A DNA stretch of 64,000 nt from Saccharospirillum sp. MSK14-1 (lineage in GTDB: Bacteria > Pseudomonadota > Gammaproteobacteria > Pseudomonadales > Natronospirillaceae). The notes below the pieces were generated by a model, which had not been told where the DNA came from, ran no database searches, and worked only from the letters and a program-made list of their open reading frames with translations. Below are positions 34,949 through 45,266 of the stretch, one piece after another. The DNA is taken from assembly GCF_003054965.1 (NCBI RefSeq), contig NZ_MIES01000033.1, positions 372,001-436,000 of the forward strand, written 5' to 3'. A program made the position numbers and the translations under genes. Within the stretch, counting starts at the first letter, position 1; each line of letters opens with the position of its first letter.

Positions 34949-34994
34949 CGCATGTCAGTTCGTTGTCGCTGTGTTGTAATCGGGAGAAAGTGAG

Positions 34995-36275
34995 TTGTCC
35001 ACACTGCAAGCCATTCGTGGCATGAACGATATTTTGCCGGACGCCAGTCCCGTCTGGCAGTACCTGGAAGGGCAGGTGCGCGCTGTACTCGATCAGTATG
35101 GTTACCGTGAAATTCGCATGCCGGTGGTTGAGCCGACCGCACTGTTCAAACGCGGTGTGGGTGAGCATACCGATATCGTCGAAAAAGAAATGTACACCTT
35201 CGAGGACCGCGGCGGCGACAGCCTGACACTGCGTCCGGAAGGCACGGCTGGCTGCGTGCGCGCCGCCTTGCAACATGGCCTGCTGCACAATCAGGTTCAG
35301 CGGCTTTGGTACACCGGCCCGATGTTCCGTTATGAACGTCCGCAAAAAGGCCGCTATCGTCAGTTTCATCAGATTGGCGCTGAAACCTTTGGCATGGCCA
35401 GCGCCGATATTGACGCTGAGTTGATTCTGTTAAGTGCCCGTTTGCTCAATAATCTGGGGTTGAGTGAGCACGTCACCTTGCACCTGAATACGCTTGGCAG
35501 CAGCGCGGCACGTGCCAATTATCGCGAAGCGCTGGTCAGCTATCTGCAAGGCGTGGCCGATCAGTTAGATGAAGACAGCCAGAAGCGATTGCACACCAAT
35601 CCTTTGCGCATCCTCGATTCCAAAAGCGGAACCACCCAGGCACTGCTCAATGACGCACCGGTATTCGATGATTACCTGGATGACGAATCGCGCGAGCATT
35701 TCCAATTATTGTGCGAGCTGCTCGATGGCGCAGGTGTGAACTATGTGATCAATCCGCGCCTGGTGCGGGGTCTGGATTACTATTCACGCACCGTCTTTGA
35801 GTGGATCACTGACAGTCTCGGCGCTCAGGGTACTGTCTGTGGCGGTGGTCGCTACGATGGTCTGGTACCGCAGCTGGGTGGCAAAGAAACTCCGGCAGCT
35901 GGATTTGCCTTAGGCGTCGAACGACTGATCCTGTTGCTGGAAACCCTTGAAAAGATTCCGTCGAGCGTCTTTGCAACCCTGGATGCCTACTTTATTCTGG
36001 CCGGCGATGCGGCCTCGCGCGAAGGCTTCAAGTTAGCCGAGCAGTTACGCAGTGAGATTCCCGGCTTGCGTCTGCAAGTGAATTGCGGCGGTGGTTCCTT
36101 TAAGAGCCAGATGAAAAAAGCCGATAAATCCGCAGCACCGGTGGCGTTGATTCTGGGCGACGATGAAGTGGCTCAGCAGCAAATAACCATCAAACCTTTG
36201 CGGGATGATCGCGAACAAATTCAGTGCGGCTTTGACGTGGCCGCCGATCAGTTGCGCGCCTTGTTGGCCGACTGA
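34995..36275 (+). CDS. hisS: Histidyl-tRNA synthetase
   Basis: Class II aminoacyl-tRNA synthetase, 426 residues. Motif 1 lies in [23 protein letters not shown], motif 2 in [24 protein letters not shown], the histidine-specific boxes in [15 protein letters not shown] and GGGRYDGL, and motif 3 in [14 protein letters not shown]; an anticodon-binding domain follows. Starts at TTG 34995, supported by GGGAGA eight to nine bases upstream and the conserved [14 protein letters not shown] opening. Confidence 0.96.
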   Translation: MSTLQAIRGMNDILPDASPVWQYLEGQVRAVLDQYGYREIRMPVVEPTALFKRGVGEHTDIVEKEMYTFEDRGGDSLTLRPEGTAGCVRAALQHGLLHNQVQRLWYTGPMFRYERPQKGRYRQFHQIGAETFGMASADIDAELILLSARLLNNLGLSEHVTLHLNTLGSSAARANYREALVSYLQGVADQLDEDSQKRLHTNPLRILDSKSGTTQALLNDAPVFDDYLDDESREHFQLLCELLDGAGVNYVINPRLVRGLDYYSRTVFEWITDSLGAQGTVCGGGRYDGLVPQLGGKETPAAGFALGVERLILLLETLEKIPSSVFATLDAYFILAGDAASREGFKLAEQLRSEIPGLRLQVNCGGGSFKSQMKKADKSAAPVALILGDDEVAQQQITIKPLRDDREQIQCGFDVAADQLRALLAD

Positions 36276-36356
36276 CGGTATTCATGTCCCAACAGTTAAT
36301 GACAAGAAAGTCTTCGGTTGCGGCCGAAGGACGCCTCTGACAGCAGGAGTGACACG

Positions 36357-36992
36357 GTGTACGACACAGAACAGGAACAGATTGAAGCGATCAAAAAGTG
36401 GTGGTCGGGAAACGGCAACTACGTGATTGGCGCCGTTCTGGTGGCCTTGGTGGCCTTTTTCAGCTGGACGTTCTACCAGAACGCCTCCCAGTCAAAACTC
36501 GAAGCAGCGTCGACGCTTTACGATGATTTGATGACGGCCGTGGAAAACGACGATGCCGACACCGTCGCAGCGCGTATTGGTAATCTGAAGAGCGACTACA
36601 GCGATACGGTTTACGGTGTTTACGCGGCTTTGCAAGGCGCTAAGCAAGCGGTCGACAGTGGCGATCTGACGGCCGCTGCTGAAGAGCTGGAATGGGCGCT
36701 CGAAAACGCCGATGACAGCCTGGCTCCGGTGGTGCACCTGCGTCTGGCGCGCGTGCATTATTCAGCCGAAAATTACGACGCGGCGCTGGCCGAGCTGGAC
36801 GCCATTGATCGCGAAGGCTTCGAAGTGCCCAGCCATGAATTGCGGGGTGATATCCTGCTCAGCCAGGGTGACGTGGACGCGGCGCGCTCGGCCTATCAGA
36901 CCGCGTTGGAAGAATCTGCCCAGCAAGGCATTAACGCGCCTTATCTGGAAATGAAACTGAACGATCTGGCGACTGAGACGGACGAAGCTTAA
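36357..36992 (+). CDS. yfgM: YfgM family membrane-anchored TPR protein
   Basis: A 211-residue protein with a short cytoplasmic N-terminus (YDTEQEQIEAIKKWW), one transmembrane helix (YVIGAVLVALVAFFSWTFY) and a periplasmic TPR-like domain. E. coli YfgM is an ancillary SecYEG-associated factor that links the translocon with periplasmic chaperones. GTG 36357 is supported by AGGAG 7 bases upstream and gives the family length; a longer in-frame reading from 36318 does not. Its TAA overlaps the bamB ATG. Confidence 0.88.
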   Translation: MYDTEQEQIEAIKKWWSGNGNYVIGAVLVALVAFFSWTFYQNASQSKLEAASTLYDDLMTAVENDDADTVAARIGNLKSDYSDTVYGVYAALQGAKQAVDSGDLTAAAEELEWALENADDSLAPVVHLRLARVHYSAENYDAALAELDAIDREGFEVPSHELRGDILLSQGDVDAARSAYQTALEESAQQGINAPYLEMKLNDLATETDEA

Positions 36993-38146
36993 TGCGCAAT
37001 GCCCTGATTCTGGCCGCGCTGGTCAGCGTGCTCACCGCCTGTGCCGGCGGGTCGCTGCGTGAAGCGCCAGCCCCTCTGCCCGAAGAACGCCCGCAATTGG
37101 CCGATTTGCGTATCGATTGGTGGCAAATGCTCGAAGAGCGTTACACCGAGATGCCATTCAGCCGCATTGCACCGCTGGTCACTGAGCGTGGCATTTTGAC
37201 GGCCTCGCCGTTGGGCGAAGTGGCCTTGCTGTCGGAGTCGGGCAGGTTCATCTGGCGTCGCCAACTGGCCGAACAGATCACCGCACCGCTGGCGGCCGAT
37301 GAGCGTCAGATGGTGATCATGACCGGTAACGGCGATGTGAAGCTGTTCGACTGGAATGGCCGTGAACTCTGGTCCAGCGCGATCTCTGCGTTGGCGACTG
37401 AAGCGCCACTGTTGCTGGAAGATCGGTTGATCGTGCAAACCATGGACGGCCGGGTGATGGCGCTCGAGCGCAATACTGGCCGGCCGCTGTGGGTTTATCA
37501 GGACGCTGAGCCGGAACTGACCATCACCGGCACGGCCCGTCCGTTGGTGGTGGATGATTTGGTGGTGACCGGCCTTGCCAATGGCAAATTGGTGGGCTTG
37601 AGTCTGGCCGATGGGTCACCGGCCTGGGAATACCGCATTGCCCGTGCTCAGGGCAAAACCGATGTCAGCCGTCTGGTGGACGTCGATGCCAGTGTCACCC
37701 GCGTCGGTGATTATTTGCTCGCCGCCGGTTATCAGGGTGACATGCTGGTGCTGGATGCGGCTTCGGGTCAGGTTCTGGCCAGTCAGCCGTTATCGACGTA
37801 TCGCGCTGTGGTGCCGGGCCAGGACTATTGGTACGCGGTGAACGATCAGAGTCATGTGGTGGCGCTGGACCCGCGCTCGCTGGCGGTGGTCTGGACTCAG
37901 GATCAATTTACCTACCGGCGTCTGAGCCAGGTGCTGCCTTGGAAAGATGCGCTGGCGGTGTCAGATGCCGATGGCTATGTGCATCTGCTGGATGCCCAGA
38001 CCGGCGAATGGCTGGCGACGCGACAGGTCGACTGGACCGGTGCGCATACCGCGCCCGTTGCTCTGGGTGACGACTATATTCTGCAGCAAGGCAACTCTTC
38101 GCGAATTAAACGGCTGTCGTTCCGTCGGCCAAACGAGGCTCGTTAA
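36992..38146 (+). CDS. bamB: Outer-membrane assembly lipoprotein BamB
   Basis: Beta-propeller lipoprotein of the BAM complex that inserts outer-membrane proteins. The 384-residue product has a signal peptide with lipobox LTAC (Cys17) and PQQ-like propeller blades, visible as repeated units such as [52 protein letters not shown] and [16 protein letters not shown]. Linked by TAATG overlaps to yfgM before and der after. Confidence 0.93.
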   Translation: MRNALILAALVSVLTACAGGSLREAPAPLPEERPQLADLRIDWWQMLEERYTEMPFSRIAPLVTERGILTASPLGEVALLSESGRFIWRRQLAEQITAPLAADERQMVIMTGNGDVKLFDWNGRELWSSAISALATEAPLLLEDRLIVQTMDGRVMALERNTGRPLWVYQDAEPELTITGTARPLVVDDLVVTGLANGKLVGLSLADGSPAWEYRIARAQGKTDVSRLVDVDASVTRVGDYLLAAGYQGDMLVLDAASGQVLASQPLSTYRAVVPGQDYWYAVNDQSHVVALDPRSLAVVWTQDQFTYRRLSQVLPWKDALAVSDADGYVHLLDAQTGEWLATRQVDWTGAHTAPVALGDDYILQQGNSSRIKRLSFRRPNEAR

Positions 38147-39549
38147 TGATCCCGGTAATTGCCTTGGTGGGCCGACCCAATGTCGGCAAATCAACCCTGT
38201 TCAACCGCTTTACGCGCAGTCGCGATGCCCTGGTCGCCGACTGGGCGGGGCTGACGCGTGACCGCAAATACGGTGACGGCAAGCTCGATGACCGTTCCTT
38301 TATTGTCATCGATACCGGTGGCATCAGCGGCTTTGAAGAAGGGCTCGATGAGCGCATGGCGCAGCAGTCGCTGGCGGCCATCGATGAAGCCGATGTGGTG
38401 CTCTTTATCACCGACGCCCAATCGGGTGTCACCGCCGCCGACAACCACATTGCGCAGCATTTGCGCAAAACCGGTAAGCCGGTGCATCTGGTGGTTAACA
38501 AGACCGATGGTCTGGATACCGATGTGGTCCTGGGCGATTTTCACGAGCTTGGTTTGAAAGAGTCACCCCGGCCGATTGCGGCGGCTCATAACCGGGGCGT
38601 GCGTTCATTGCTTGAAGATGTGCTCGCCGAATTCCCGGTCGATGACGATCCGTTGGCGACTGAAGATGACGACGACAACATTCGCCTGGCCATTGTTGGA
38701 CGACCCAACGTGGGTAAGTCGACGCTGGTTAACCGCATGCTTGGTGAAGAGCGGGTAGTGGTGTACGACCACCCCGGCACCACCATGGATTCCATCTATA
38801 TTCCCTACGAGCGTGACGACCAGGCCTATACGCTGATCGACACCGCGGGTGTGCGTCGCCGTAAAAGCATTTCTGAGGCGGTGGAAAAATTCTCCATCGT
38901 CAAAACGCTGCAGGCCATTCAGGATGCCAATGTGGTTATTCTGGTGATCGATGCGCGCGATGGTCTGGTCGAGCAAGACATGCACATGCTCGGCTTTGTA
39001 CTCGAATCCGGTCGGGCGCTGGTGGTTGCCATCAATAAGTGGGACGGTCTGGATCAGGACCAGAAAGATCACGTTAAAGAAAGCATTGAACGTCGCCTGC
39101 CGTTTTTGGATTGGGCCGATATTCACTTTATCTCAGCGTTGCACGGCACCAACGTCGGTCATCTGTATAAGTCGGTGAATCAGGCGTACGCCTCGGCGCG
39201 CGGTAAGTGGAGCACCAATCAGCTGACCAACATTCTCAAAGGTGTGATCGAACTGCATCAGCCGCCGATGGTCCGCGGCCGGCGCATCAAGCCGCGTTAT
39301 GCGCATCAGGGTGGCTCCAATCCGCCGGTAATTGTCGTGCATGGCAACCAGCTCAGTGAATTGCCGGGCAGTTACAAGCGGTATCTGGAAAACGCCTTCC
39401 GCAAGGCGTTGAAGGTGCGCGGCACGCCGATTCGTTTTGAATTTGTCGTGGGTGACAATCCTTACGCCAACAAGGCCAATGCTCGGCCGGGTGTGCGTAA
39501 GAGTCGCGAGCACGCCAAAGGTCGGTCTCAGCGCAGCGGTCGTCGCTGA
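38146..39549 (+). CDS. der: GTPase Der (EngA), ribosome biogenesis
   Basis: Double-GTPase that acts in 50S subunit assembly. The 467 residues contain two G domains, each with its own P-loop: [14 protein letters not shown] near residue 8 and [14 protein letters not shown] near 184; G3 sites DTGGISG and DTAGVRR; NKTD and NKWD G4 motifs; then the C-terminal KH-like domain and a basic tail ([16 protein letters not shown]). Starts within the bamB stop (TAATG). Convergent with xseA. Confidence 0.96.
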   Translation: MIPVIALVGRPNVGKSTLFNRFTRSRDALVADWAGLTRDRKYGDGKLDDRSFIVIDTGGISGFEEGLDERMAQQSLAAIDEADVVLFITDAQSGVTAADNHIAQHLRKTGKPVHLVVNKTDGLDTDVVLGDFHELGLKESPRPIAAAHNRGVRSLLEDVLAEFPVDDDPLATEDDDDNIRLAIVGRPNVGKSTLVNRMLGEERVVVYDHPGTTMDSIYIPYERDDQAYTLIDTAGVRRRKSISEAVEKFSIVKTLQAIQDANVVILVIDARDGLVEQDMHMLGFVLESGRALVVAINKWDGLDQDQKDHVKESIERRLPFLDWADIHFISALHGTNVGHLYKSVNQAYASARGKWSTNQLTNILKGVIELHQPPMVRGRRIKPRYAHQGGSNPPVIVVHGNQLSELPGSYKRYLENAFRKALKVRGTPIRFEFVVGDNPYANKANARPGVRKSREHAKGRSQRSGRR

Positions 39550-39557
39550 TTCAGTGC

Positions 39558-39584
39558 ACTGGCAATCCAGGCCGGGTTGCCAGT
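39558..39584. other. Inverted repeat between convergent der and xseA
   Basis: ACTGGCAA (39558-39565) and TTGCCAGT (39577-39584) form an 8-base stem with an 11-base loop in the 43-base convergent gap. No clear U-run follows on either strand, so a terminator role is only possible. Confidence 0.4.
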
Positions 39585-39592
39585 TGCCTCTC

Positions 39593-40960
39593 TCAATTTG
39601 CCTTGGGCGTTGACACAGACTCTTCTGATTCAACGCGTTCAACGGTACTCACCACGCGTCCTCGGCGCAGCAAGGTAGTCAGGCGCTGGCCGGGCGCTAG
39701 CTCATCAGCCGTCTGAATGACCTTATCCGATGCATCGCGCGTAATGCTGTAACCGCGCTCCAGTGTATTAAGTGGCGACAAAGCGTTCAGTCGGCTGGCC
39801 AGTGATCCTAATTGCTGCCGGCGCGGCGGTATTTGCTGTTGTGCCAGGCGGCGCAGTTGTTTATCGAGCTGTTCCAGTCGACGCCGGTCGCTGTTCAGAC
39901 GATTAACCGGACTGGCCCGACGCAACCGGGCGGCAAGGGCGGTAAACGCCTGGGTTCGATTGTGTTGTCCGGCTTTCACGGCGCGCAGCAATCGACCGGC
40001 GCGCTCGTCCAGTCGTTGCTGCCATTCACGCAGCAGCCCCCCAGGATCGCGCAAGCGCTGACGGGCATGGTTCAGGCGCCGGCGGTCTGCTTGCAGGCGT
40101 TGATCCAAGCCACGCGCCAAACGGGCCCGCTGATGGAGCAACGCACGGCGGATATCATTCTGATCGGGACTGACCAGCTCGGCGGCCTGGGACGGTGTTG
40201 CCGCGCGCACGTCGGCGACAAAATCACTGATCGACACATCCACTTCATGGCCGACGGCGGAAACAATGGGCAGCTTGGAAACAAACATGGCCCGCGCCAC
40301 CGCTTCTTCATTGAACGACCATAAATCTTCCAGTGAACCGCCACCTCGACCGACGATCAGCGCATCCACCTGGTTCAGTCGGTTGGCGGTTTCGATGGCA
40401 CGCACAATCTGCCCCGGCGCTTCGTCGCCTTGCACCGCTACCGGATACAGAATGACCGCCATGGCCGGAAAACGGCGTTTAAGCACGGTCAGAATATCGT
40501 GCAGCGCCGCTCCGGTGCGTGAGGTCACCACACCTAAGGTGCGAATGTGTTCAGGTAGGGGCTGCTTGTGTTCGGCGGCAAAGAGACCTTCTTTTTCCAG
40601 CCGTTCTTTGAGTTGAAAAAACGCTTGCTGGAGCGCGCCTTCGCCCTCGGGCTGCATGGAAGACACGATGATCTGATAATCGCCCCGGCCTTCGTAGAGG
40701 CTGACCCGACCACGCACGATAACCTGATCGCCTTCTTTGGGTTGGTACCGCGAACGCTGCAAACTGGAGCGGAACATGGCGCAGCGCACCTGAGCGGTCC
40801 CGTCTTTCAACGTGAAATACAGATGACCGGACGCTGGCCGCGCCACATTCGACAATTCGCCACTGACCGGGACTGCCGGATATTGGTTTTCGAGCAGGAA
40901 TTTAACCTGACGGTTGAGCTGACTGACGGTGAGCGGGGCTTGAGGGTCTGACAGTGCCAT
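39593..40960 (-). CDS. xseA: Exodeoxyribonuclease VII large subunit
   Basis: Nuclease subunit degrading single-stranded DNA. The 455-residue product has the N-terminal OB fold (LTVSQLNRQVKFLLE; VSGELSNVARPASGHLYFTLKD), the conserved catalytic-region signatures GVVTSRTGAALHDIL, VGRGGGSLEDLWSFNEE, VSAVGHEVDVSISDFVADVRAATPSQAAEL, and a long Arg/Gln-rich coiled coil. ATG 40960 (MALSDPQ) has AGGA five bases upstream; ATG 40966 is a close alternative. xseB is not in the window. Confidence 0.95.
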   Translation of the reverse strand: MALSDPQAPLTVSQLNRQVKFLLENQYPAVPVSGELSNVARPASGHLYFTLKDGTAQVRCAMFRSSLQRSRYQPKEGDQVIVRGRVSLYEGRGDYQIIVSSMQPEGEGALQQAFFQLKERLEKEGLFAAEHKQPLPEHIRTLGVVTSRTGAALHDILTVLKRRFPAMAVILYPVAVQGDEAPGQIVRAIETANRLNQVDALIVGRGGGSLEDLWSFNEEAVARAMFVSKLPIVSAVGHEVDVSISDFVADVRAATPSQAAELVSPDQNDIRRALLHQRARLARGLDQRLQADRRRLNHARQRLRDPGGLLREWQQRLDERAGRLLRAVKAGQHNRTQAFTALAARLRRASPVNRLNSDRRRLEQLDKQLRRLAQQQIPPRRQQLGSLASRLNALSPLNTLERGYSITRDASDKVIQTADELAPGQRLTTLLRRGRVVSTVERVESEESVSTPKAN

Positions 40961-41123
40961 GGACATCCTGGAATAAAGAAGAGCCCAGGCGGCACTCGCC
41001 CGGACGGGCGTTTTGATCAACGTTTATATCGATCATGGACGTTGCATATGTGCGGCCCGCATTGGGGCAGCCTATATAAACCGGCGATTTGAGCATAAAA
41101 CTTTGCTCGAAGTCAAAACTGGT

Positions 41124-41129
41124 TATAAT
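41124..41129 (+). promoter_or_regulatory. Candidate -10 box of guaB
   Basis: A perfect TATAAT 70 bases before the guaB ATG. The best -35 match, TTGCTC (41103-41108), is only 15 bases away, so the promoter assignment is moderate. Confidence 0.45.
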
Positions 41130-41199
41130 GCCGCGCCAACTTAGGTTGCTGCTGTTTCTGTCGGCAATCGCCATTCCCACTTCGCCCGGAGGGAAGTTC

Positions 41200-42669
41200 A
41201 TGTTGCGCATCGCCCAAACCGCTCTCACTTTCGATGATGTCCTGCTTGTGCCCGGTTTTTCCGAGGTCCTGCCCAAGGACGTGACGCTCAAAACCCAACT
41301 GACCCGCAATATCAGTCTCAATATTCCGTTGATGTCCGCTGCGATGGACACCGTAACCGAAGCCCGTCTGGCCATCGCGATGGCCCAGGAAGGCGGCATC
41401 GGCATCATCCATAAAAGCATGGGCATCGAACAGCAGGCGCAGCAGGTGCGGTTGGTGAAAAAATTCGAAGCCGGTGTGGTGCGTGATCCGATCACGATTC
41501 AGCAGACAGCGTCCGTTCGCGAATTGCTGGCGGTGACTGGCGAAAACAATATCTCTGGTGTTCCGGTCATGGATGGCGACGATCTGGTGGGCATTGTCAC
41601 CAGTCGTGATGTCCGTTTTGAGAAGAATCTGGATGCGCGCATTGAAACGGTGATGACGCCGCGCGAACAGCTGGTGACCGTTAACGAAGGCGTCGCGCCC
41701 GAACAGGTCCGTCAGCTGCTGCACGAACACCGCATCGAAAAAGTCTTGGTGGTCGATGACGACTTCCGTCTGCGCGGCCTGATGACCGTAAAAGACATCA
41801 ACAAAGCCCAGGCCTATCCGAACGCCTGCAAAGACAGCGATGGTCGTCTGCGCGTTGGTGCTGCCGTCGGTACTGGCCCGGAAACACCGGACCGTGTCGA
41901 TGCGCTGGTCCGTGCTGGCGTCGATGTGATCGTTGTCGATACCGCCCACGGTCACTCCAAAGGCGTGGTGGATCGGGTGCGTTGGGTTAAAGAAAATTAT
42001 CCGCAGGTGGATGTGATCGGCGGCAACATTGCCACCGCTGCGGCGGCGCGTGATCTGGCCGACGCTGGTGCCGATGGGGTGAAAGTGGGTATTGGTCCGG
42101 GCTCTATCTGTACCACTCGGATTGTTGCCGGTGTCGGTGTACCGCAAATCTCTGCCGTGGCCGATGTGGCGACAGAGCTCGCCACCAAAGGCATTCCGGT
42201 GATTGCTGACGGCGGTATCCGGTTCTCAGGTGACATTGCCAAAGCCATCGTCGCGGGTGCCTCGGTGATCATGGCCGGTTCCATGTTTGCCGGCACCGAT
42301 GAATCACCCGGTGAAGTCGAGCTGTTTCAGGGCCGTGCTTATAAAAGCTATCGCGGTATGGGCTCTGTCGGCGCTATGGGTCAGACTCAGGGTTCGTCCG
42401 ATCGTTACTTCCAAACCGTGGAAAGTGGCGTTGAGAAGCTGGTGCCCGAAGGCATTGAAGGCCGCATTAACGTCAAGGGGCCGCTGCACGCGGTGGTACA
42501 CCAGCTGATGGGCGGCCTGCGCGCTTCCATGGGTTACACTGGCTGCCGCACCATTGAAGAGATGCGCACCAAACCGGAGTTTGTACAGATCACCGGTGCG
42601 GGCATCAAAGAAAGCCATGTGCACGATGTGCAGATTACCAAGGAAGCACCCAACTACCGTCTGGCCTAA
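41200..42669 (+). CDS. guaB: Inosine-5'-monophosphate dehydrogenase
   Basis: Oxidises IMP to XMP with NAD, the first committed step to GMP. The 489-residue protein (E. coli: 488) opens [18 protein letters not shown], has two CBS domains around residues 95-205 ([40 protein letters not shown]), the catalytic Cys in GPGSICTTR near 306, [13 protein letters not shown], and the flap [12 protein letters not shown] 41200 follows GGAGGGA by about 5 bases. Although the downstream guaA is its usual operon partner, a strong terminator lies between them. Confidence 0.97.
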   Translation: MLRIAQTALTFDDVLLVPGFSEVLPKDVTLKTQLTRNISLNIPLMSAAMDTVTEARLAIAMAQEGGIGIIHKSMGIEQQAQQVRLVKKFEAGVVRDPITIQQTASVRELLAVTGENNISGVPVMDGDDLVGIVTSRDVRFEKNLDARIETVMTPREQLVTVNEGVAPEQVRQLLHEHRIEKVLVVDDDFRLRGLMTVKDINKAQAYPNACKDSDGRLRVGAAVGTGPETPDRVDALVRAGVDVIVVDTAHGHSKGVVDRVRWVKENYPQVDVIGGNIATAAAARDLADAGADGVKVGIGPGSICTTRIVAGVGVPQISAVADVATELATKGIPVIADGGIRFSGDIAKAIVAGASVIMAGSMFAGTDESPGEVELFQGRAYKSYRGMGSVGAMGQTQGSSDRYFQTVESGVEKLVPEGIEGRINVKGPLHAVVHQLMGGLRASMGYTGCRTIEEMRTKPEFVQITGAGIKESHVHDVQITKEAPNYRLA

Positions 42670-42688
42670 GATGGAGTGAGTGGATTCC

Positions 42689-42719
42689 GACACCGGCTGC
42701 GGCCGGTGTCTTTGTTTTA
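42689..42719 (+). terminator. Terminator between guaB and guaA
   Basis: GACACCGGC (42689-42697) pairs perfectly with GCCGGTGTC (42702-42710) over a TGCG tetraloop, followed by TTTGTTTT. It should strongly reduce read-through from guaB into guaA. Confidence 0.92.
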
Positions 42720-42812
42720 TCGGCACCGAGAGCGTGCTGAGCCAATGATCAACCGCAGTGGAATGGCCACTCGGTTTAACCGTTTTGTTCGTCTGACTGC
42801 TGGAACGCCGCC

Positions 42813-44390
42813 ATGACCCAACTCGATATCCATGCTCAAAAGATCCTGATTCTCGACTTCGGTTCGCAATACACCCAATTGATCGCCCGCCGCGTGCGCG
42901 AGATCGGTGTTTACTGCGAAATTCACACCTACGAGATGACCCCTGAAGAGATCGACGCCTTCAACCCGCACGGCATTATTTTGTCCGGCGGACCGGAATC
43001 GGTTCATGCGGATCAATCACCGCGCGCGCCGCAGCGTGTCTTTGATTTCGGCGTACCGGTATTGGGTATTTGCTACGGCATGCAGACCATGGCCGAGCAG
43101 TTGGGCGGCTCAGTAATCGGTTCCAAAGAACAGGAATTTGGTTACGCAGAAGTGCAGGTCGATCACGGTGGCAAACTGCTCGACGGTTTCAGCGATCGCG
43201 ACAGTGATGGCAAAGCCATTCTCGATGTCTGGATGAGCCATGGCGATAAAGTCAGTGCGATGCCGGAAGGTTTCCAGCTGATGGCATCGACGCCGTCTTG
43301 TCCGATTGCGGGTATGGCGGATGACAGCCGTCGTTTCTACGGCGTGCAGTTCCATCCGGAAGTAACGCATACGTTAAAAGGTCTGGAAATTCTTGAGCGC
43401 TTTACGCGCTCGATTTGCGGCTGTGATGCGTTGTGGACAGCCGCCAATATCATTGAAGACATGACCGTTCGAGTGCGCGAACAGGTTGGCGATCGCAAAG
43501 TATTATTGGGTCTTTCCGGCGGTGTCGATTCATCCGTGGTTGCGGCGTTGCTGCACCAGGCCATTGGTGATCAGCTGGTTTGTGTGTTTGTCGATAACGG
43601 CTTGCTGCGCAAAGGCGAGGGTGACCAGGTGATGGATACCTTTGCCGAGCACATGGGCGTTAAGGTGATTCGTGCCAACGCTGAAGAGCGCTTTTTGAAC
43701 GCACTGAAAGGCGAAGCCGATCCGGAGAAAAAACGCAAAATCATCGGCCATCAATTCATTGAAGTCTTCGATGAAGAAGCGACTAAATTGAAAGAGGTCG
43801 ACTTCCTGGCTCAGGGCACGATTTACCCTGATGTCATTGAGTCGGCGGCGTCCAAAACCGGCAAAGCACATGTGATCAAATCGCACCATAATGTGGGTGG
43901 TTTGCCGGAAGAAATGAAGATGGAACTGGTCGAGCCGTTGCGCGAATTGTTTAAAGATGAAGTGCGCAAAATTGGTCTTGAACTTGGCCTGCCATACGAC
44001 ATGGTTTACCGTCATCCGTTCCCGGGTCCGGGTCTGGGTGTGCGCATTTTGGGCGAAGTGAAAAAAGAATACGCCGATCTGTTGCGTGAAGCCGATGCAA
44101 TTTTTATCGAAGAACTGCACAAGGCCGACTGGTACCACAAAGTTTCCCAGGCGTTTGCGGTTTTCCTGCCGGTACGTTCTGTTGGCGTGGTGGGTGACGG
44201 CCGTCGTTACGAATGGGTGATCTCGGTTCGTGCGGTAGAAACCATCGACTTTATGACCGCGCGATGGGCGCATCTGCCCTATGAATTACTGGGACGCGTT
44301 TCCAGTCGCATCATCAATGAGATCAGTGGCGTATCACGCGTCACTTATGATATTTCCGGAAAACCCCCCGCCACAATTGAGTGGGAATGA
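42813..44390 (+). CDS. guaA: GMP synthase (glutamine-hydrolysing)
   Basis: Converts XMP to GMP with glutamine and ATP. The 525-residue product has the class I glutamine amidotransferase domain with Cys87 in LGICYGMQ and the His/Glu pair in FHPEVTHT, then the ATP pyrophosphatase P-loop [16 protein letters not shown] and the C-terminal dimerisation domain ending [12 protein letters not shown], as in E. coli. Separated from guaB by 143 bases including a terminator, so an independent promoter is expected. Confidence 0.97.
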   Translation: MTQLDIHAQKILILDFGSQYTQLIARRVREIGVYCEIHTYEMTPEEIDAFNPHGIILSGGPESVHADQSPRAPQRVFDFGVPVLGICYGMQTMAEQLGGSVIGSKEQEFGYAEVQVDHGGKLLDGFSDRDSDGKAILDVWMSHGDKVSAMPEGFQLMASTPSCPIAGMADDSRRFYGVQFHPEVTHTLKGLEILERFTRSICGCDALWTAANIIEDMTVRVREQVGDRKVLLGLSGGVDSSVVAALLHQAIGDQLVCVFVDNGLLRKGEGDQVMDTFAEHMGVKVIRANAEERFLNALKGEADPEKKRKIIGHQFIEVFDEEATKLKEVDFLAQGTIYPDVIESAASKTGKAHVIKSHHNVGGLPEEMKMELVEPLRELFKDEVRKIGLELGLPYDMVYRHPFPGPGLGVRILGEVKKEYADLLREADAIFIEELHKADWYHKVSQAFAVFLPVRSVGVVGDGRRYEWVISVRAVETIDFMTARWAHLPYELLGRVSSRIINEISGVSRVTYDISGKPPATIEWE

Positions 44391-44396
44391 TTTAAA

Positions 44397-44418
44397 AAGG
44401 CGGCTGATTAGCCGCCTT
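44397..44418. terminator. Bidirectional terminator after guaA
   Basis: AAGGCGGCT (44397-44405) and AGCCGCCTT (44410-44418) enclose a 4-base loop. The plus strand continues TCTT; the minus strand continues TTTTTAAA, so the hairpin can serve both guaA and the convergent membrane-protein operon. Confidence 0.85.
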
Positions 44419-44436
44419 TCTTATATCTATGGCCGT

Positions 44437-44838
44437 TTAATAAAGCTTGGTTTCCACCATAAAGATGGCTAATGAAACCAACAGCATCATCAGCAATAAA
44501 ACGGGTTTGACGGAAGTCTGAGCGGATTCAGTATCGTCACTAAGCAAGGATCTTTTGGCCTGTCCGCTGAGCATGCCATGCATGCCGGACAAGACGAAAA
44601 CGGCGGCCAGTTTGACCCACAGCCAGATGGCGCCAAACCATCCGCCCCAGTAAACAAGAACCAGCCCCAGCACCCAGACCAGAGCCATGGCAGGCGTCGT
44701 GACTTTTTTATCCCAGGTACTGAGCAGTTGCAGTTGGGTTCTGCCGGGTTTCAACAATCCCAATGCCAGCGCCACCATGCCAGATAACCAGATGATAACC
44801 GCCAGAATGTGCAGGCTTTTGGTGAGCAGATAGAGCAT
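44437..44838 (-). CDS. CopD/HemJ-like membrane protein
   Basis: A 133-residue protein with four hydrophobic helices. The first, LTKSLHILAVIIWLSGMVALALG, has the H-x-x-x-x-x-W pattern shared by CopD-type and HemJ-like proteins, and His-Gly-Met (GMHGML) occurs in the third segment. Possible roles are copper handling or haem-linked redox chemistry; neither can be decided here. AGAGG lies 8 bases before ATG 44838. It follows the DUF3817 gene by 3 bases as a two-gene operon. Confidence 0.65.
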   Translation of the reverse strand: MLYLLTKSLHILAVIIWLSGMVALALGLLKPGRTQLQLLSTWDKKVTTPAMALVWVLGLVLVYWGGWFGAIWLWVKLAAVFVLSGMHGMLSGQAKRSLLSDDTESAQTSVKPVLLLMMLLVSLAIFMVETKLY

Positions 44839-44841
44839 GGG

Positions 44842-45129
44842 TTATACCTCTTGCCGTTTTCGCATCCAATAGTCGTTAATAAAACCACCGAAAGGAATGA
44901 AAGCCCCGACGACTAATGCCAGGCTGTAGGGAATGCCAATACTGCGCATAAACAGCGCTCGCATCAGTACAAAGATAAACAGTAGAAAACAAATGCCATG
45001 AATGGAACCAACCAGGCTGACGGCAGCGGGGAAACCCGCCATGTACTTTAACGGCATAGCCACGCAAAACAGCGCGACCAGCGTAGCGGCTTCAGCCAGA
45101 TTAGCCCAACGTAATGCAGTATCGTTCAT
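44842..45129 (-). CDS. DUF3817 family integral membrane protein
   Basis: A 95-residue membrane protein with three hydrophobic stretches and DUF3817 features: LRWANLAEAATLVALFCVAMPLKYMAG, the conserved SLVGSIHGICFLLFIF, and YSLALVVGAFIPFGGFINDYWMRKR at the end. Function is unknown. ATG 45129 has GGAAG five bases upstream. Upstream gene of a pair with the CopD-like protein. Confidence 0.82.
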   Translation of the reverse strand: MNDTALRWANLAEAATLVALFCVAMPLKYMAGFPAAVSLVGSIHGICFLLFIFVLMRALFMRSIGIPYSLALVVGAFIPFGGFINDYWMRKRQEV

Positions 45130-45266
45130 GACATCTTCCGAATGAAAATTTGCCCATCAGTGTGCCTGGGTTGCAAGTGTCGGGCGTGTGCCATAAGTCG
45201 GCTTTACACAGCCAACAGCTCAATTGGTTTTAACCGCAGCCCGTCGATGGTTCAGTGATATTCAAT

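Noticed and set aside
40997-41014. CGCCC/GGGCG hairpin followed by TTTT upstream of guaB
   Set aside because: It looks like a plus-strand terminator, but no plus-strand gene ends there (der ends 1.4 kb earlier) and the guaB promoter candidate lies downstream of it, so no role is apparent.
41113-42147. 344-codon minus-strand frame opposite guaB
   Set aside because: A mirror of the highly biased guaB codons; His/Thr/Arg-rich with no domain pattern.
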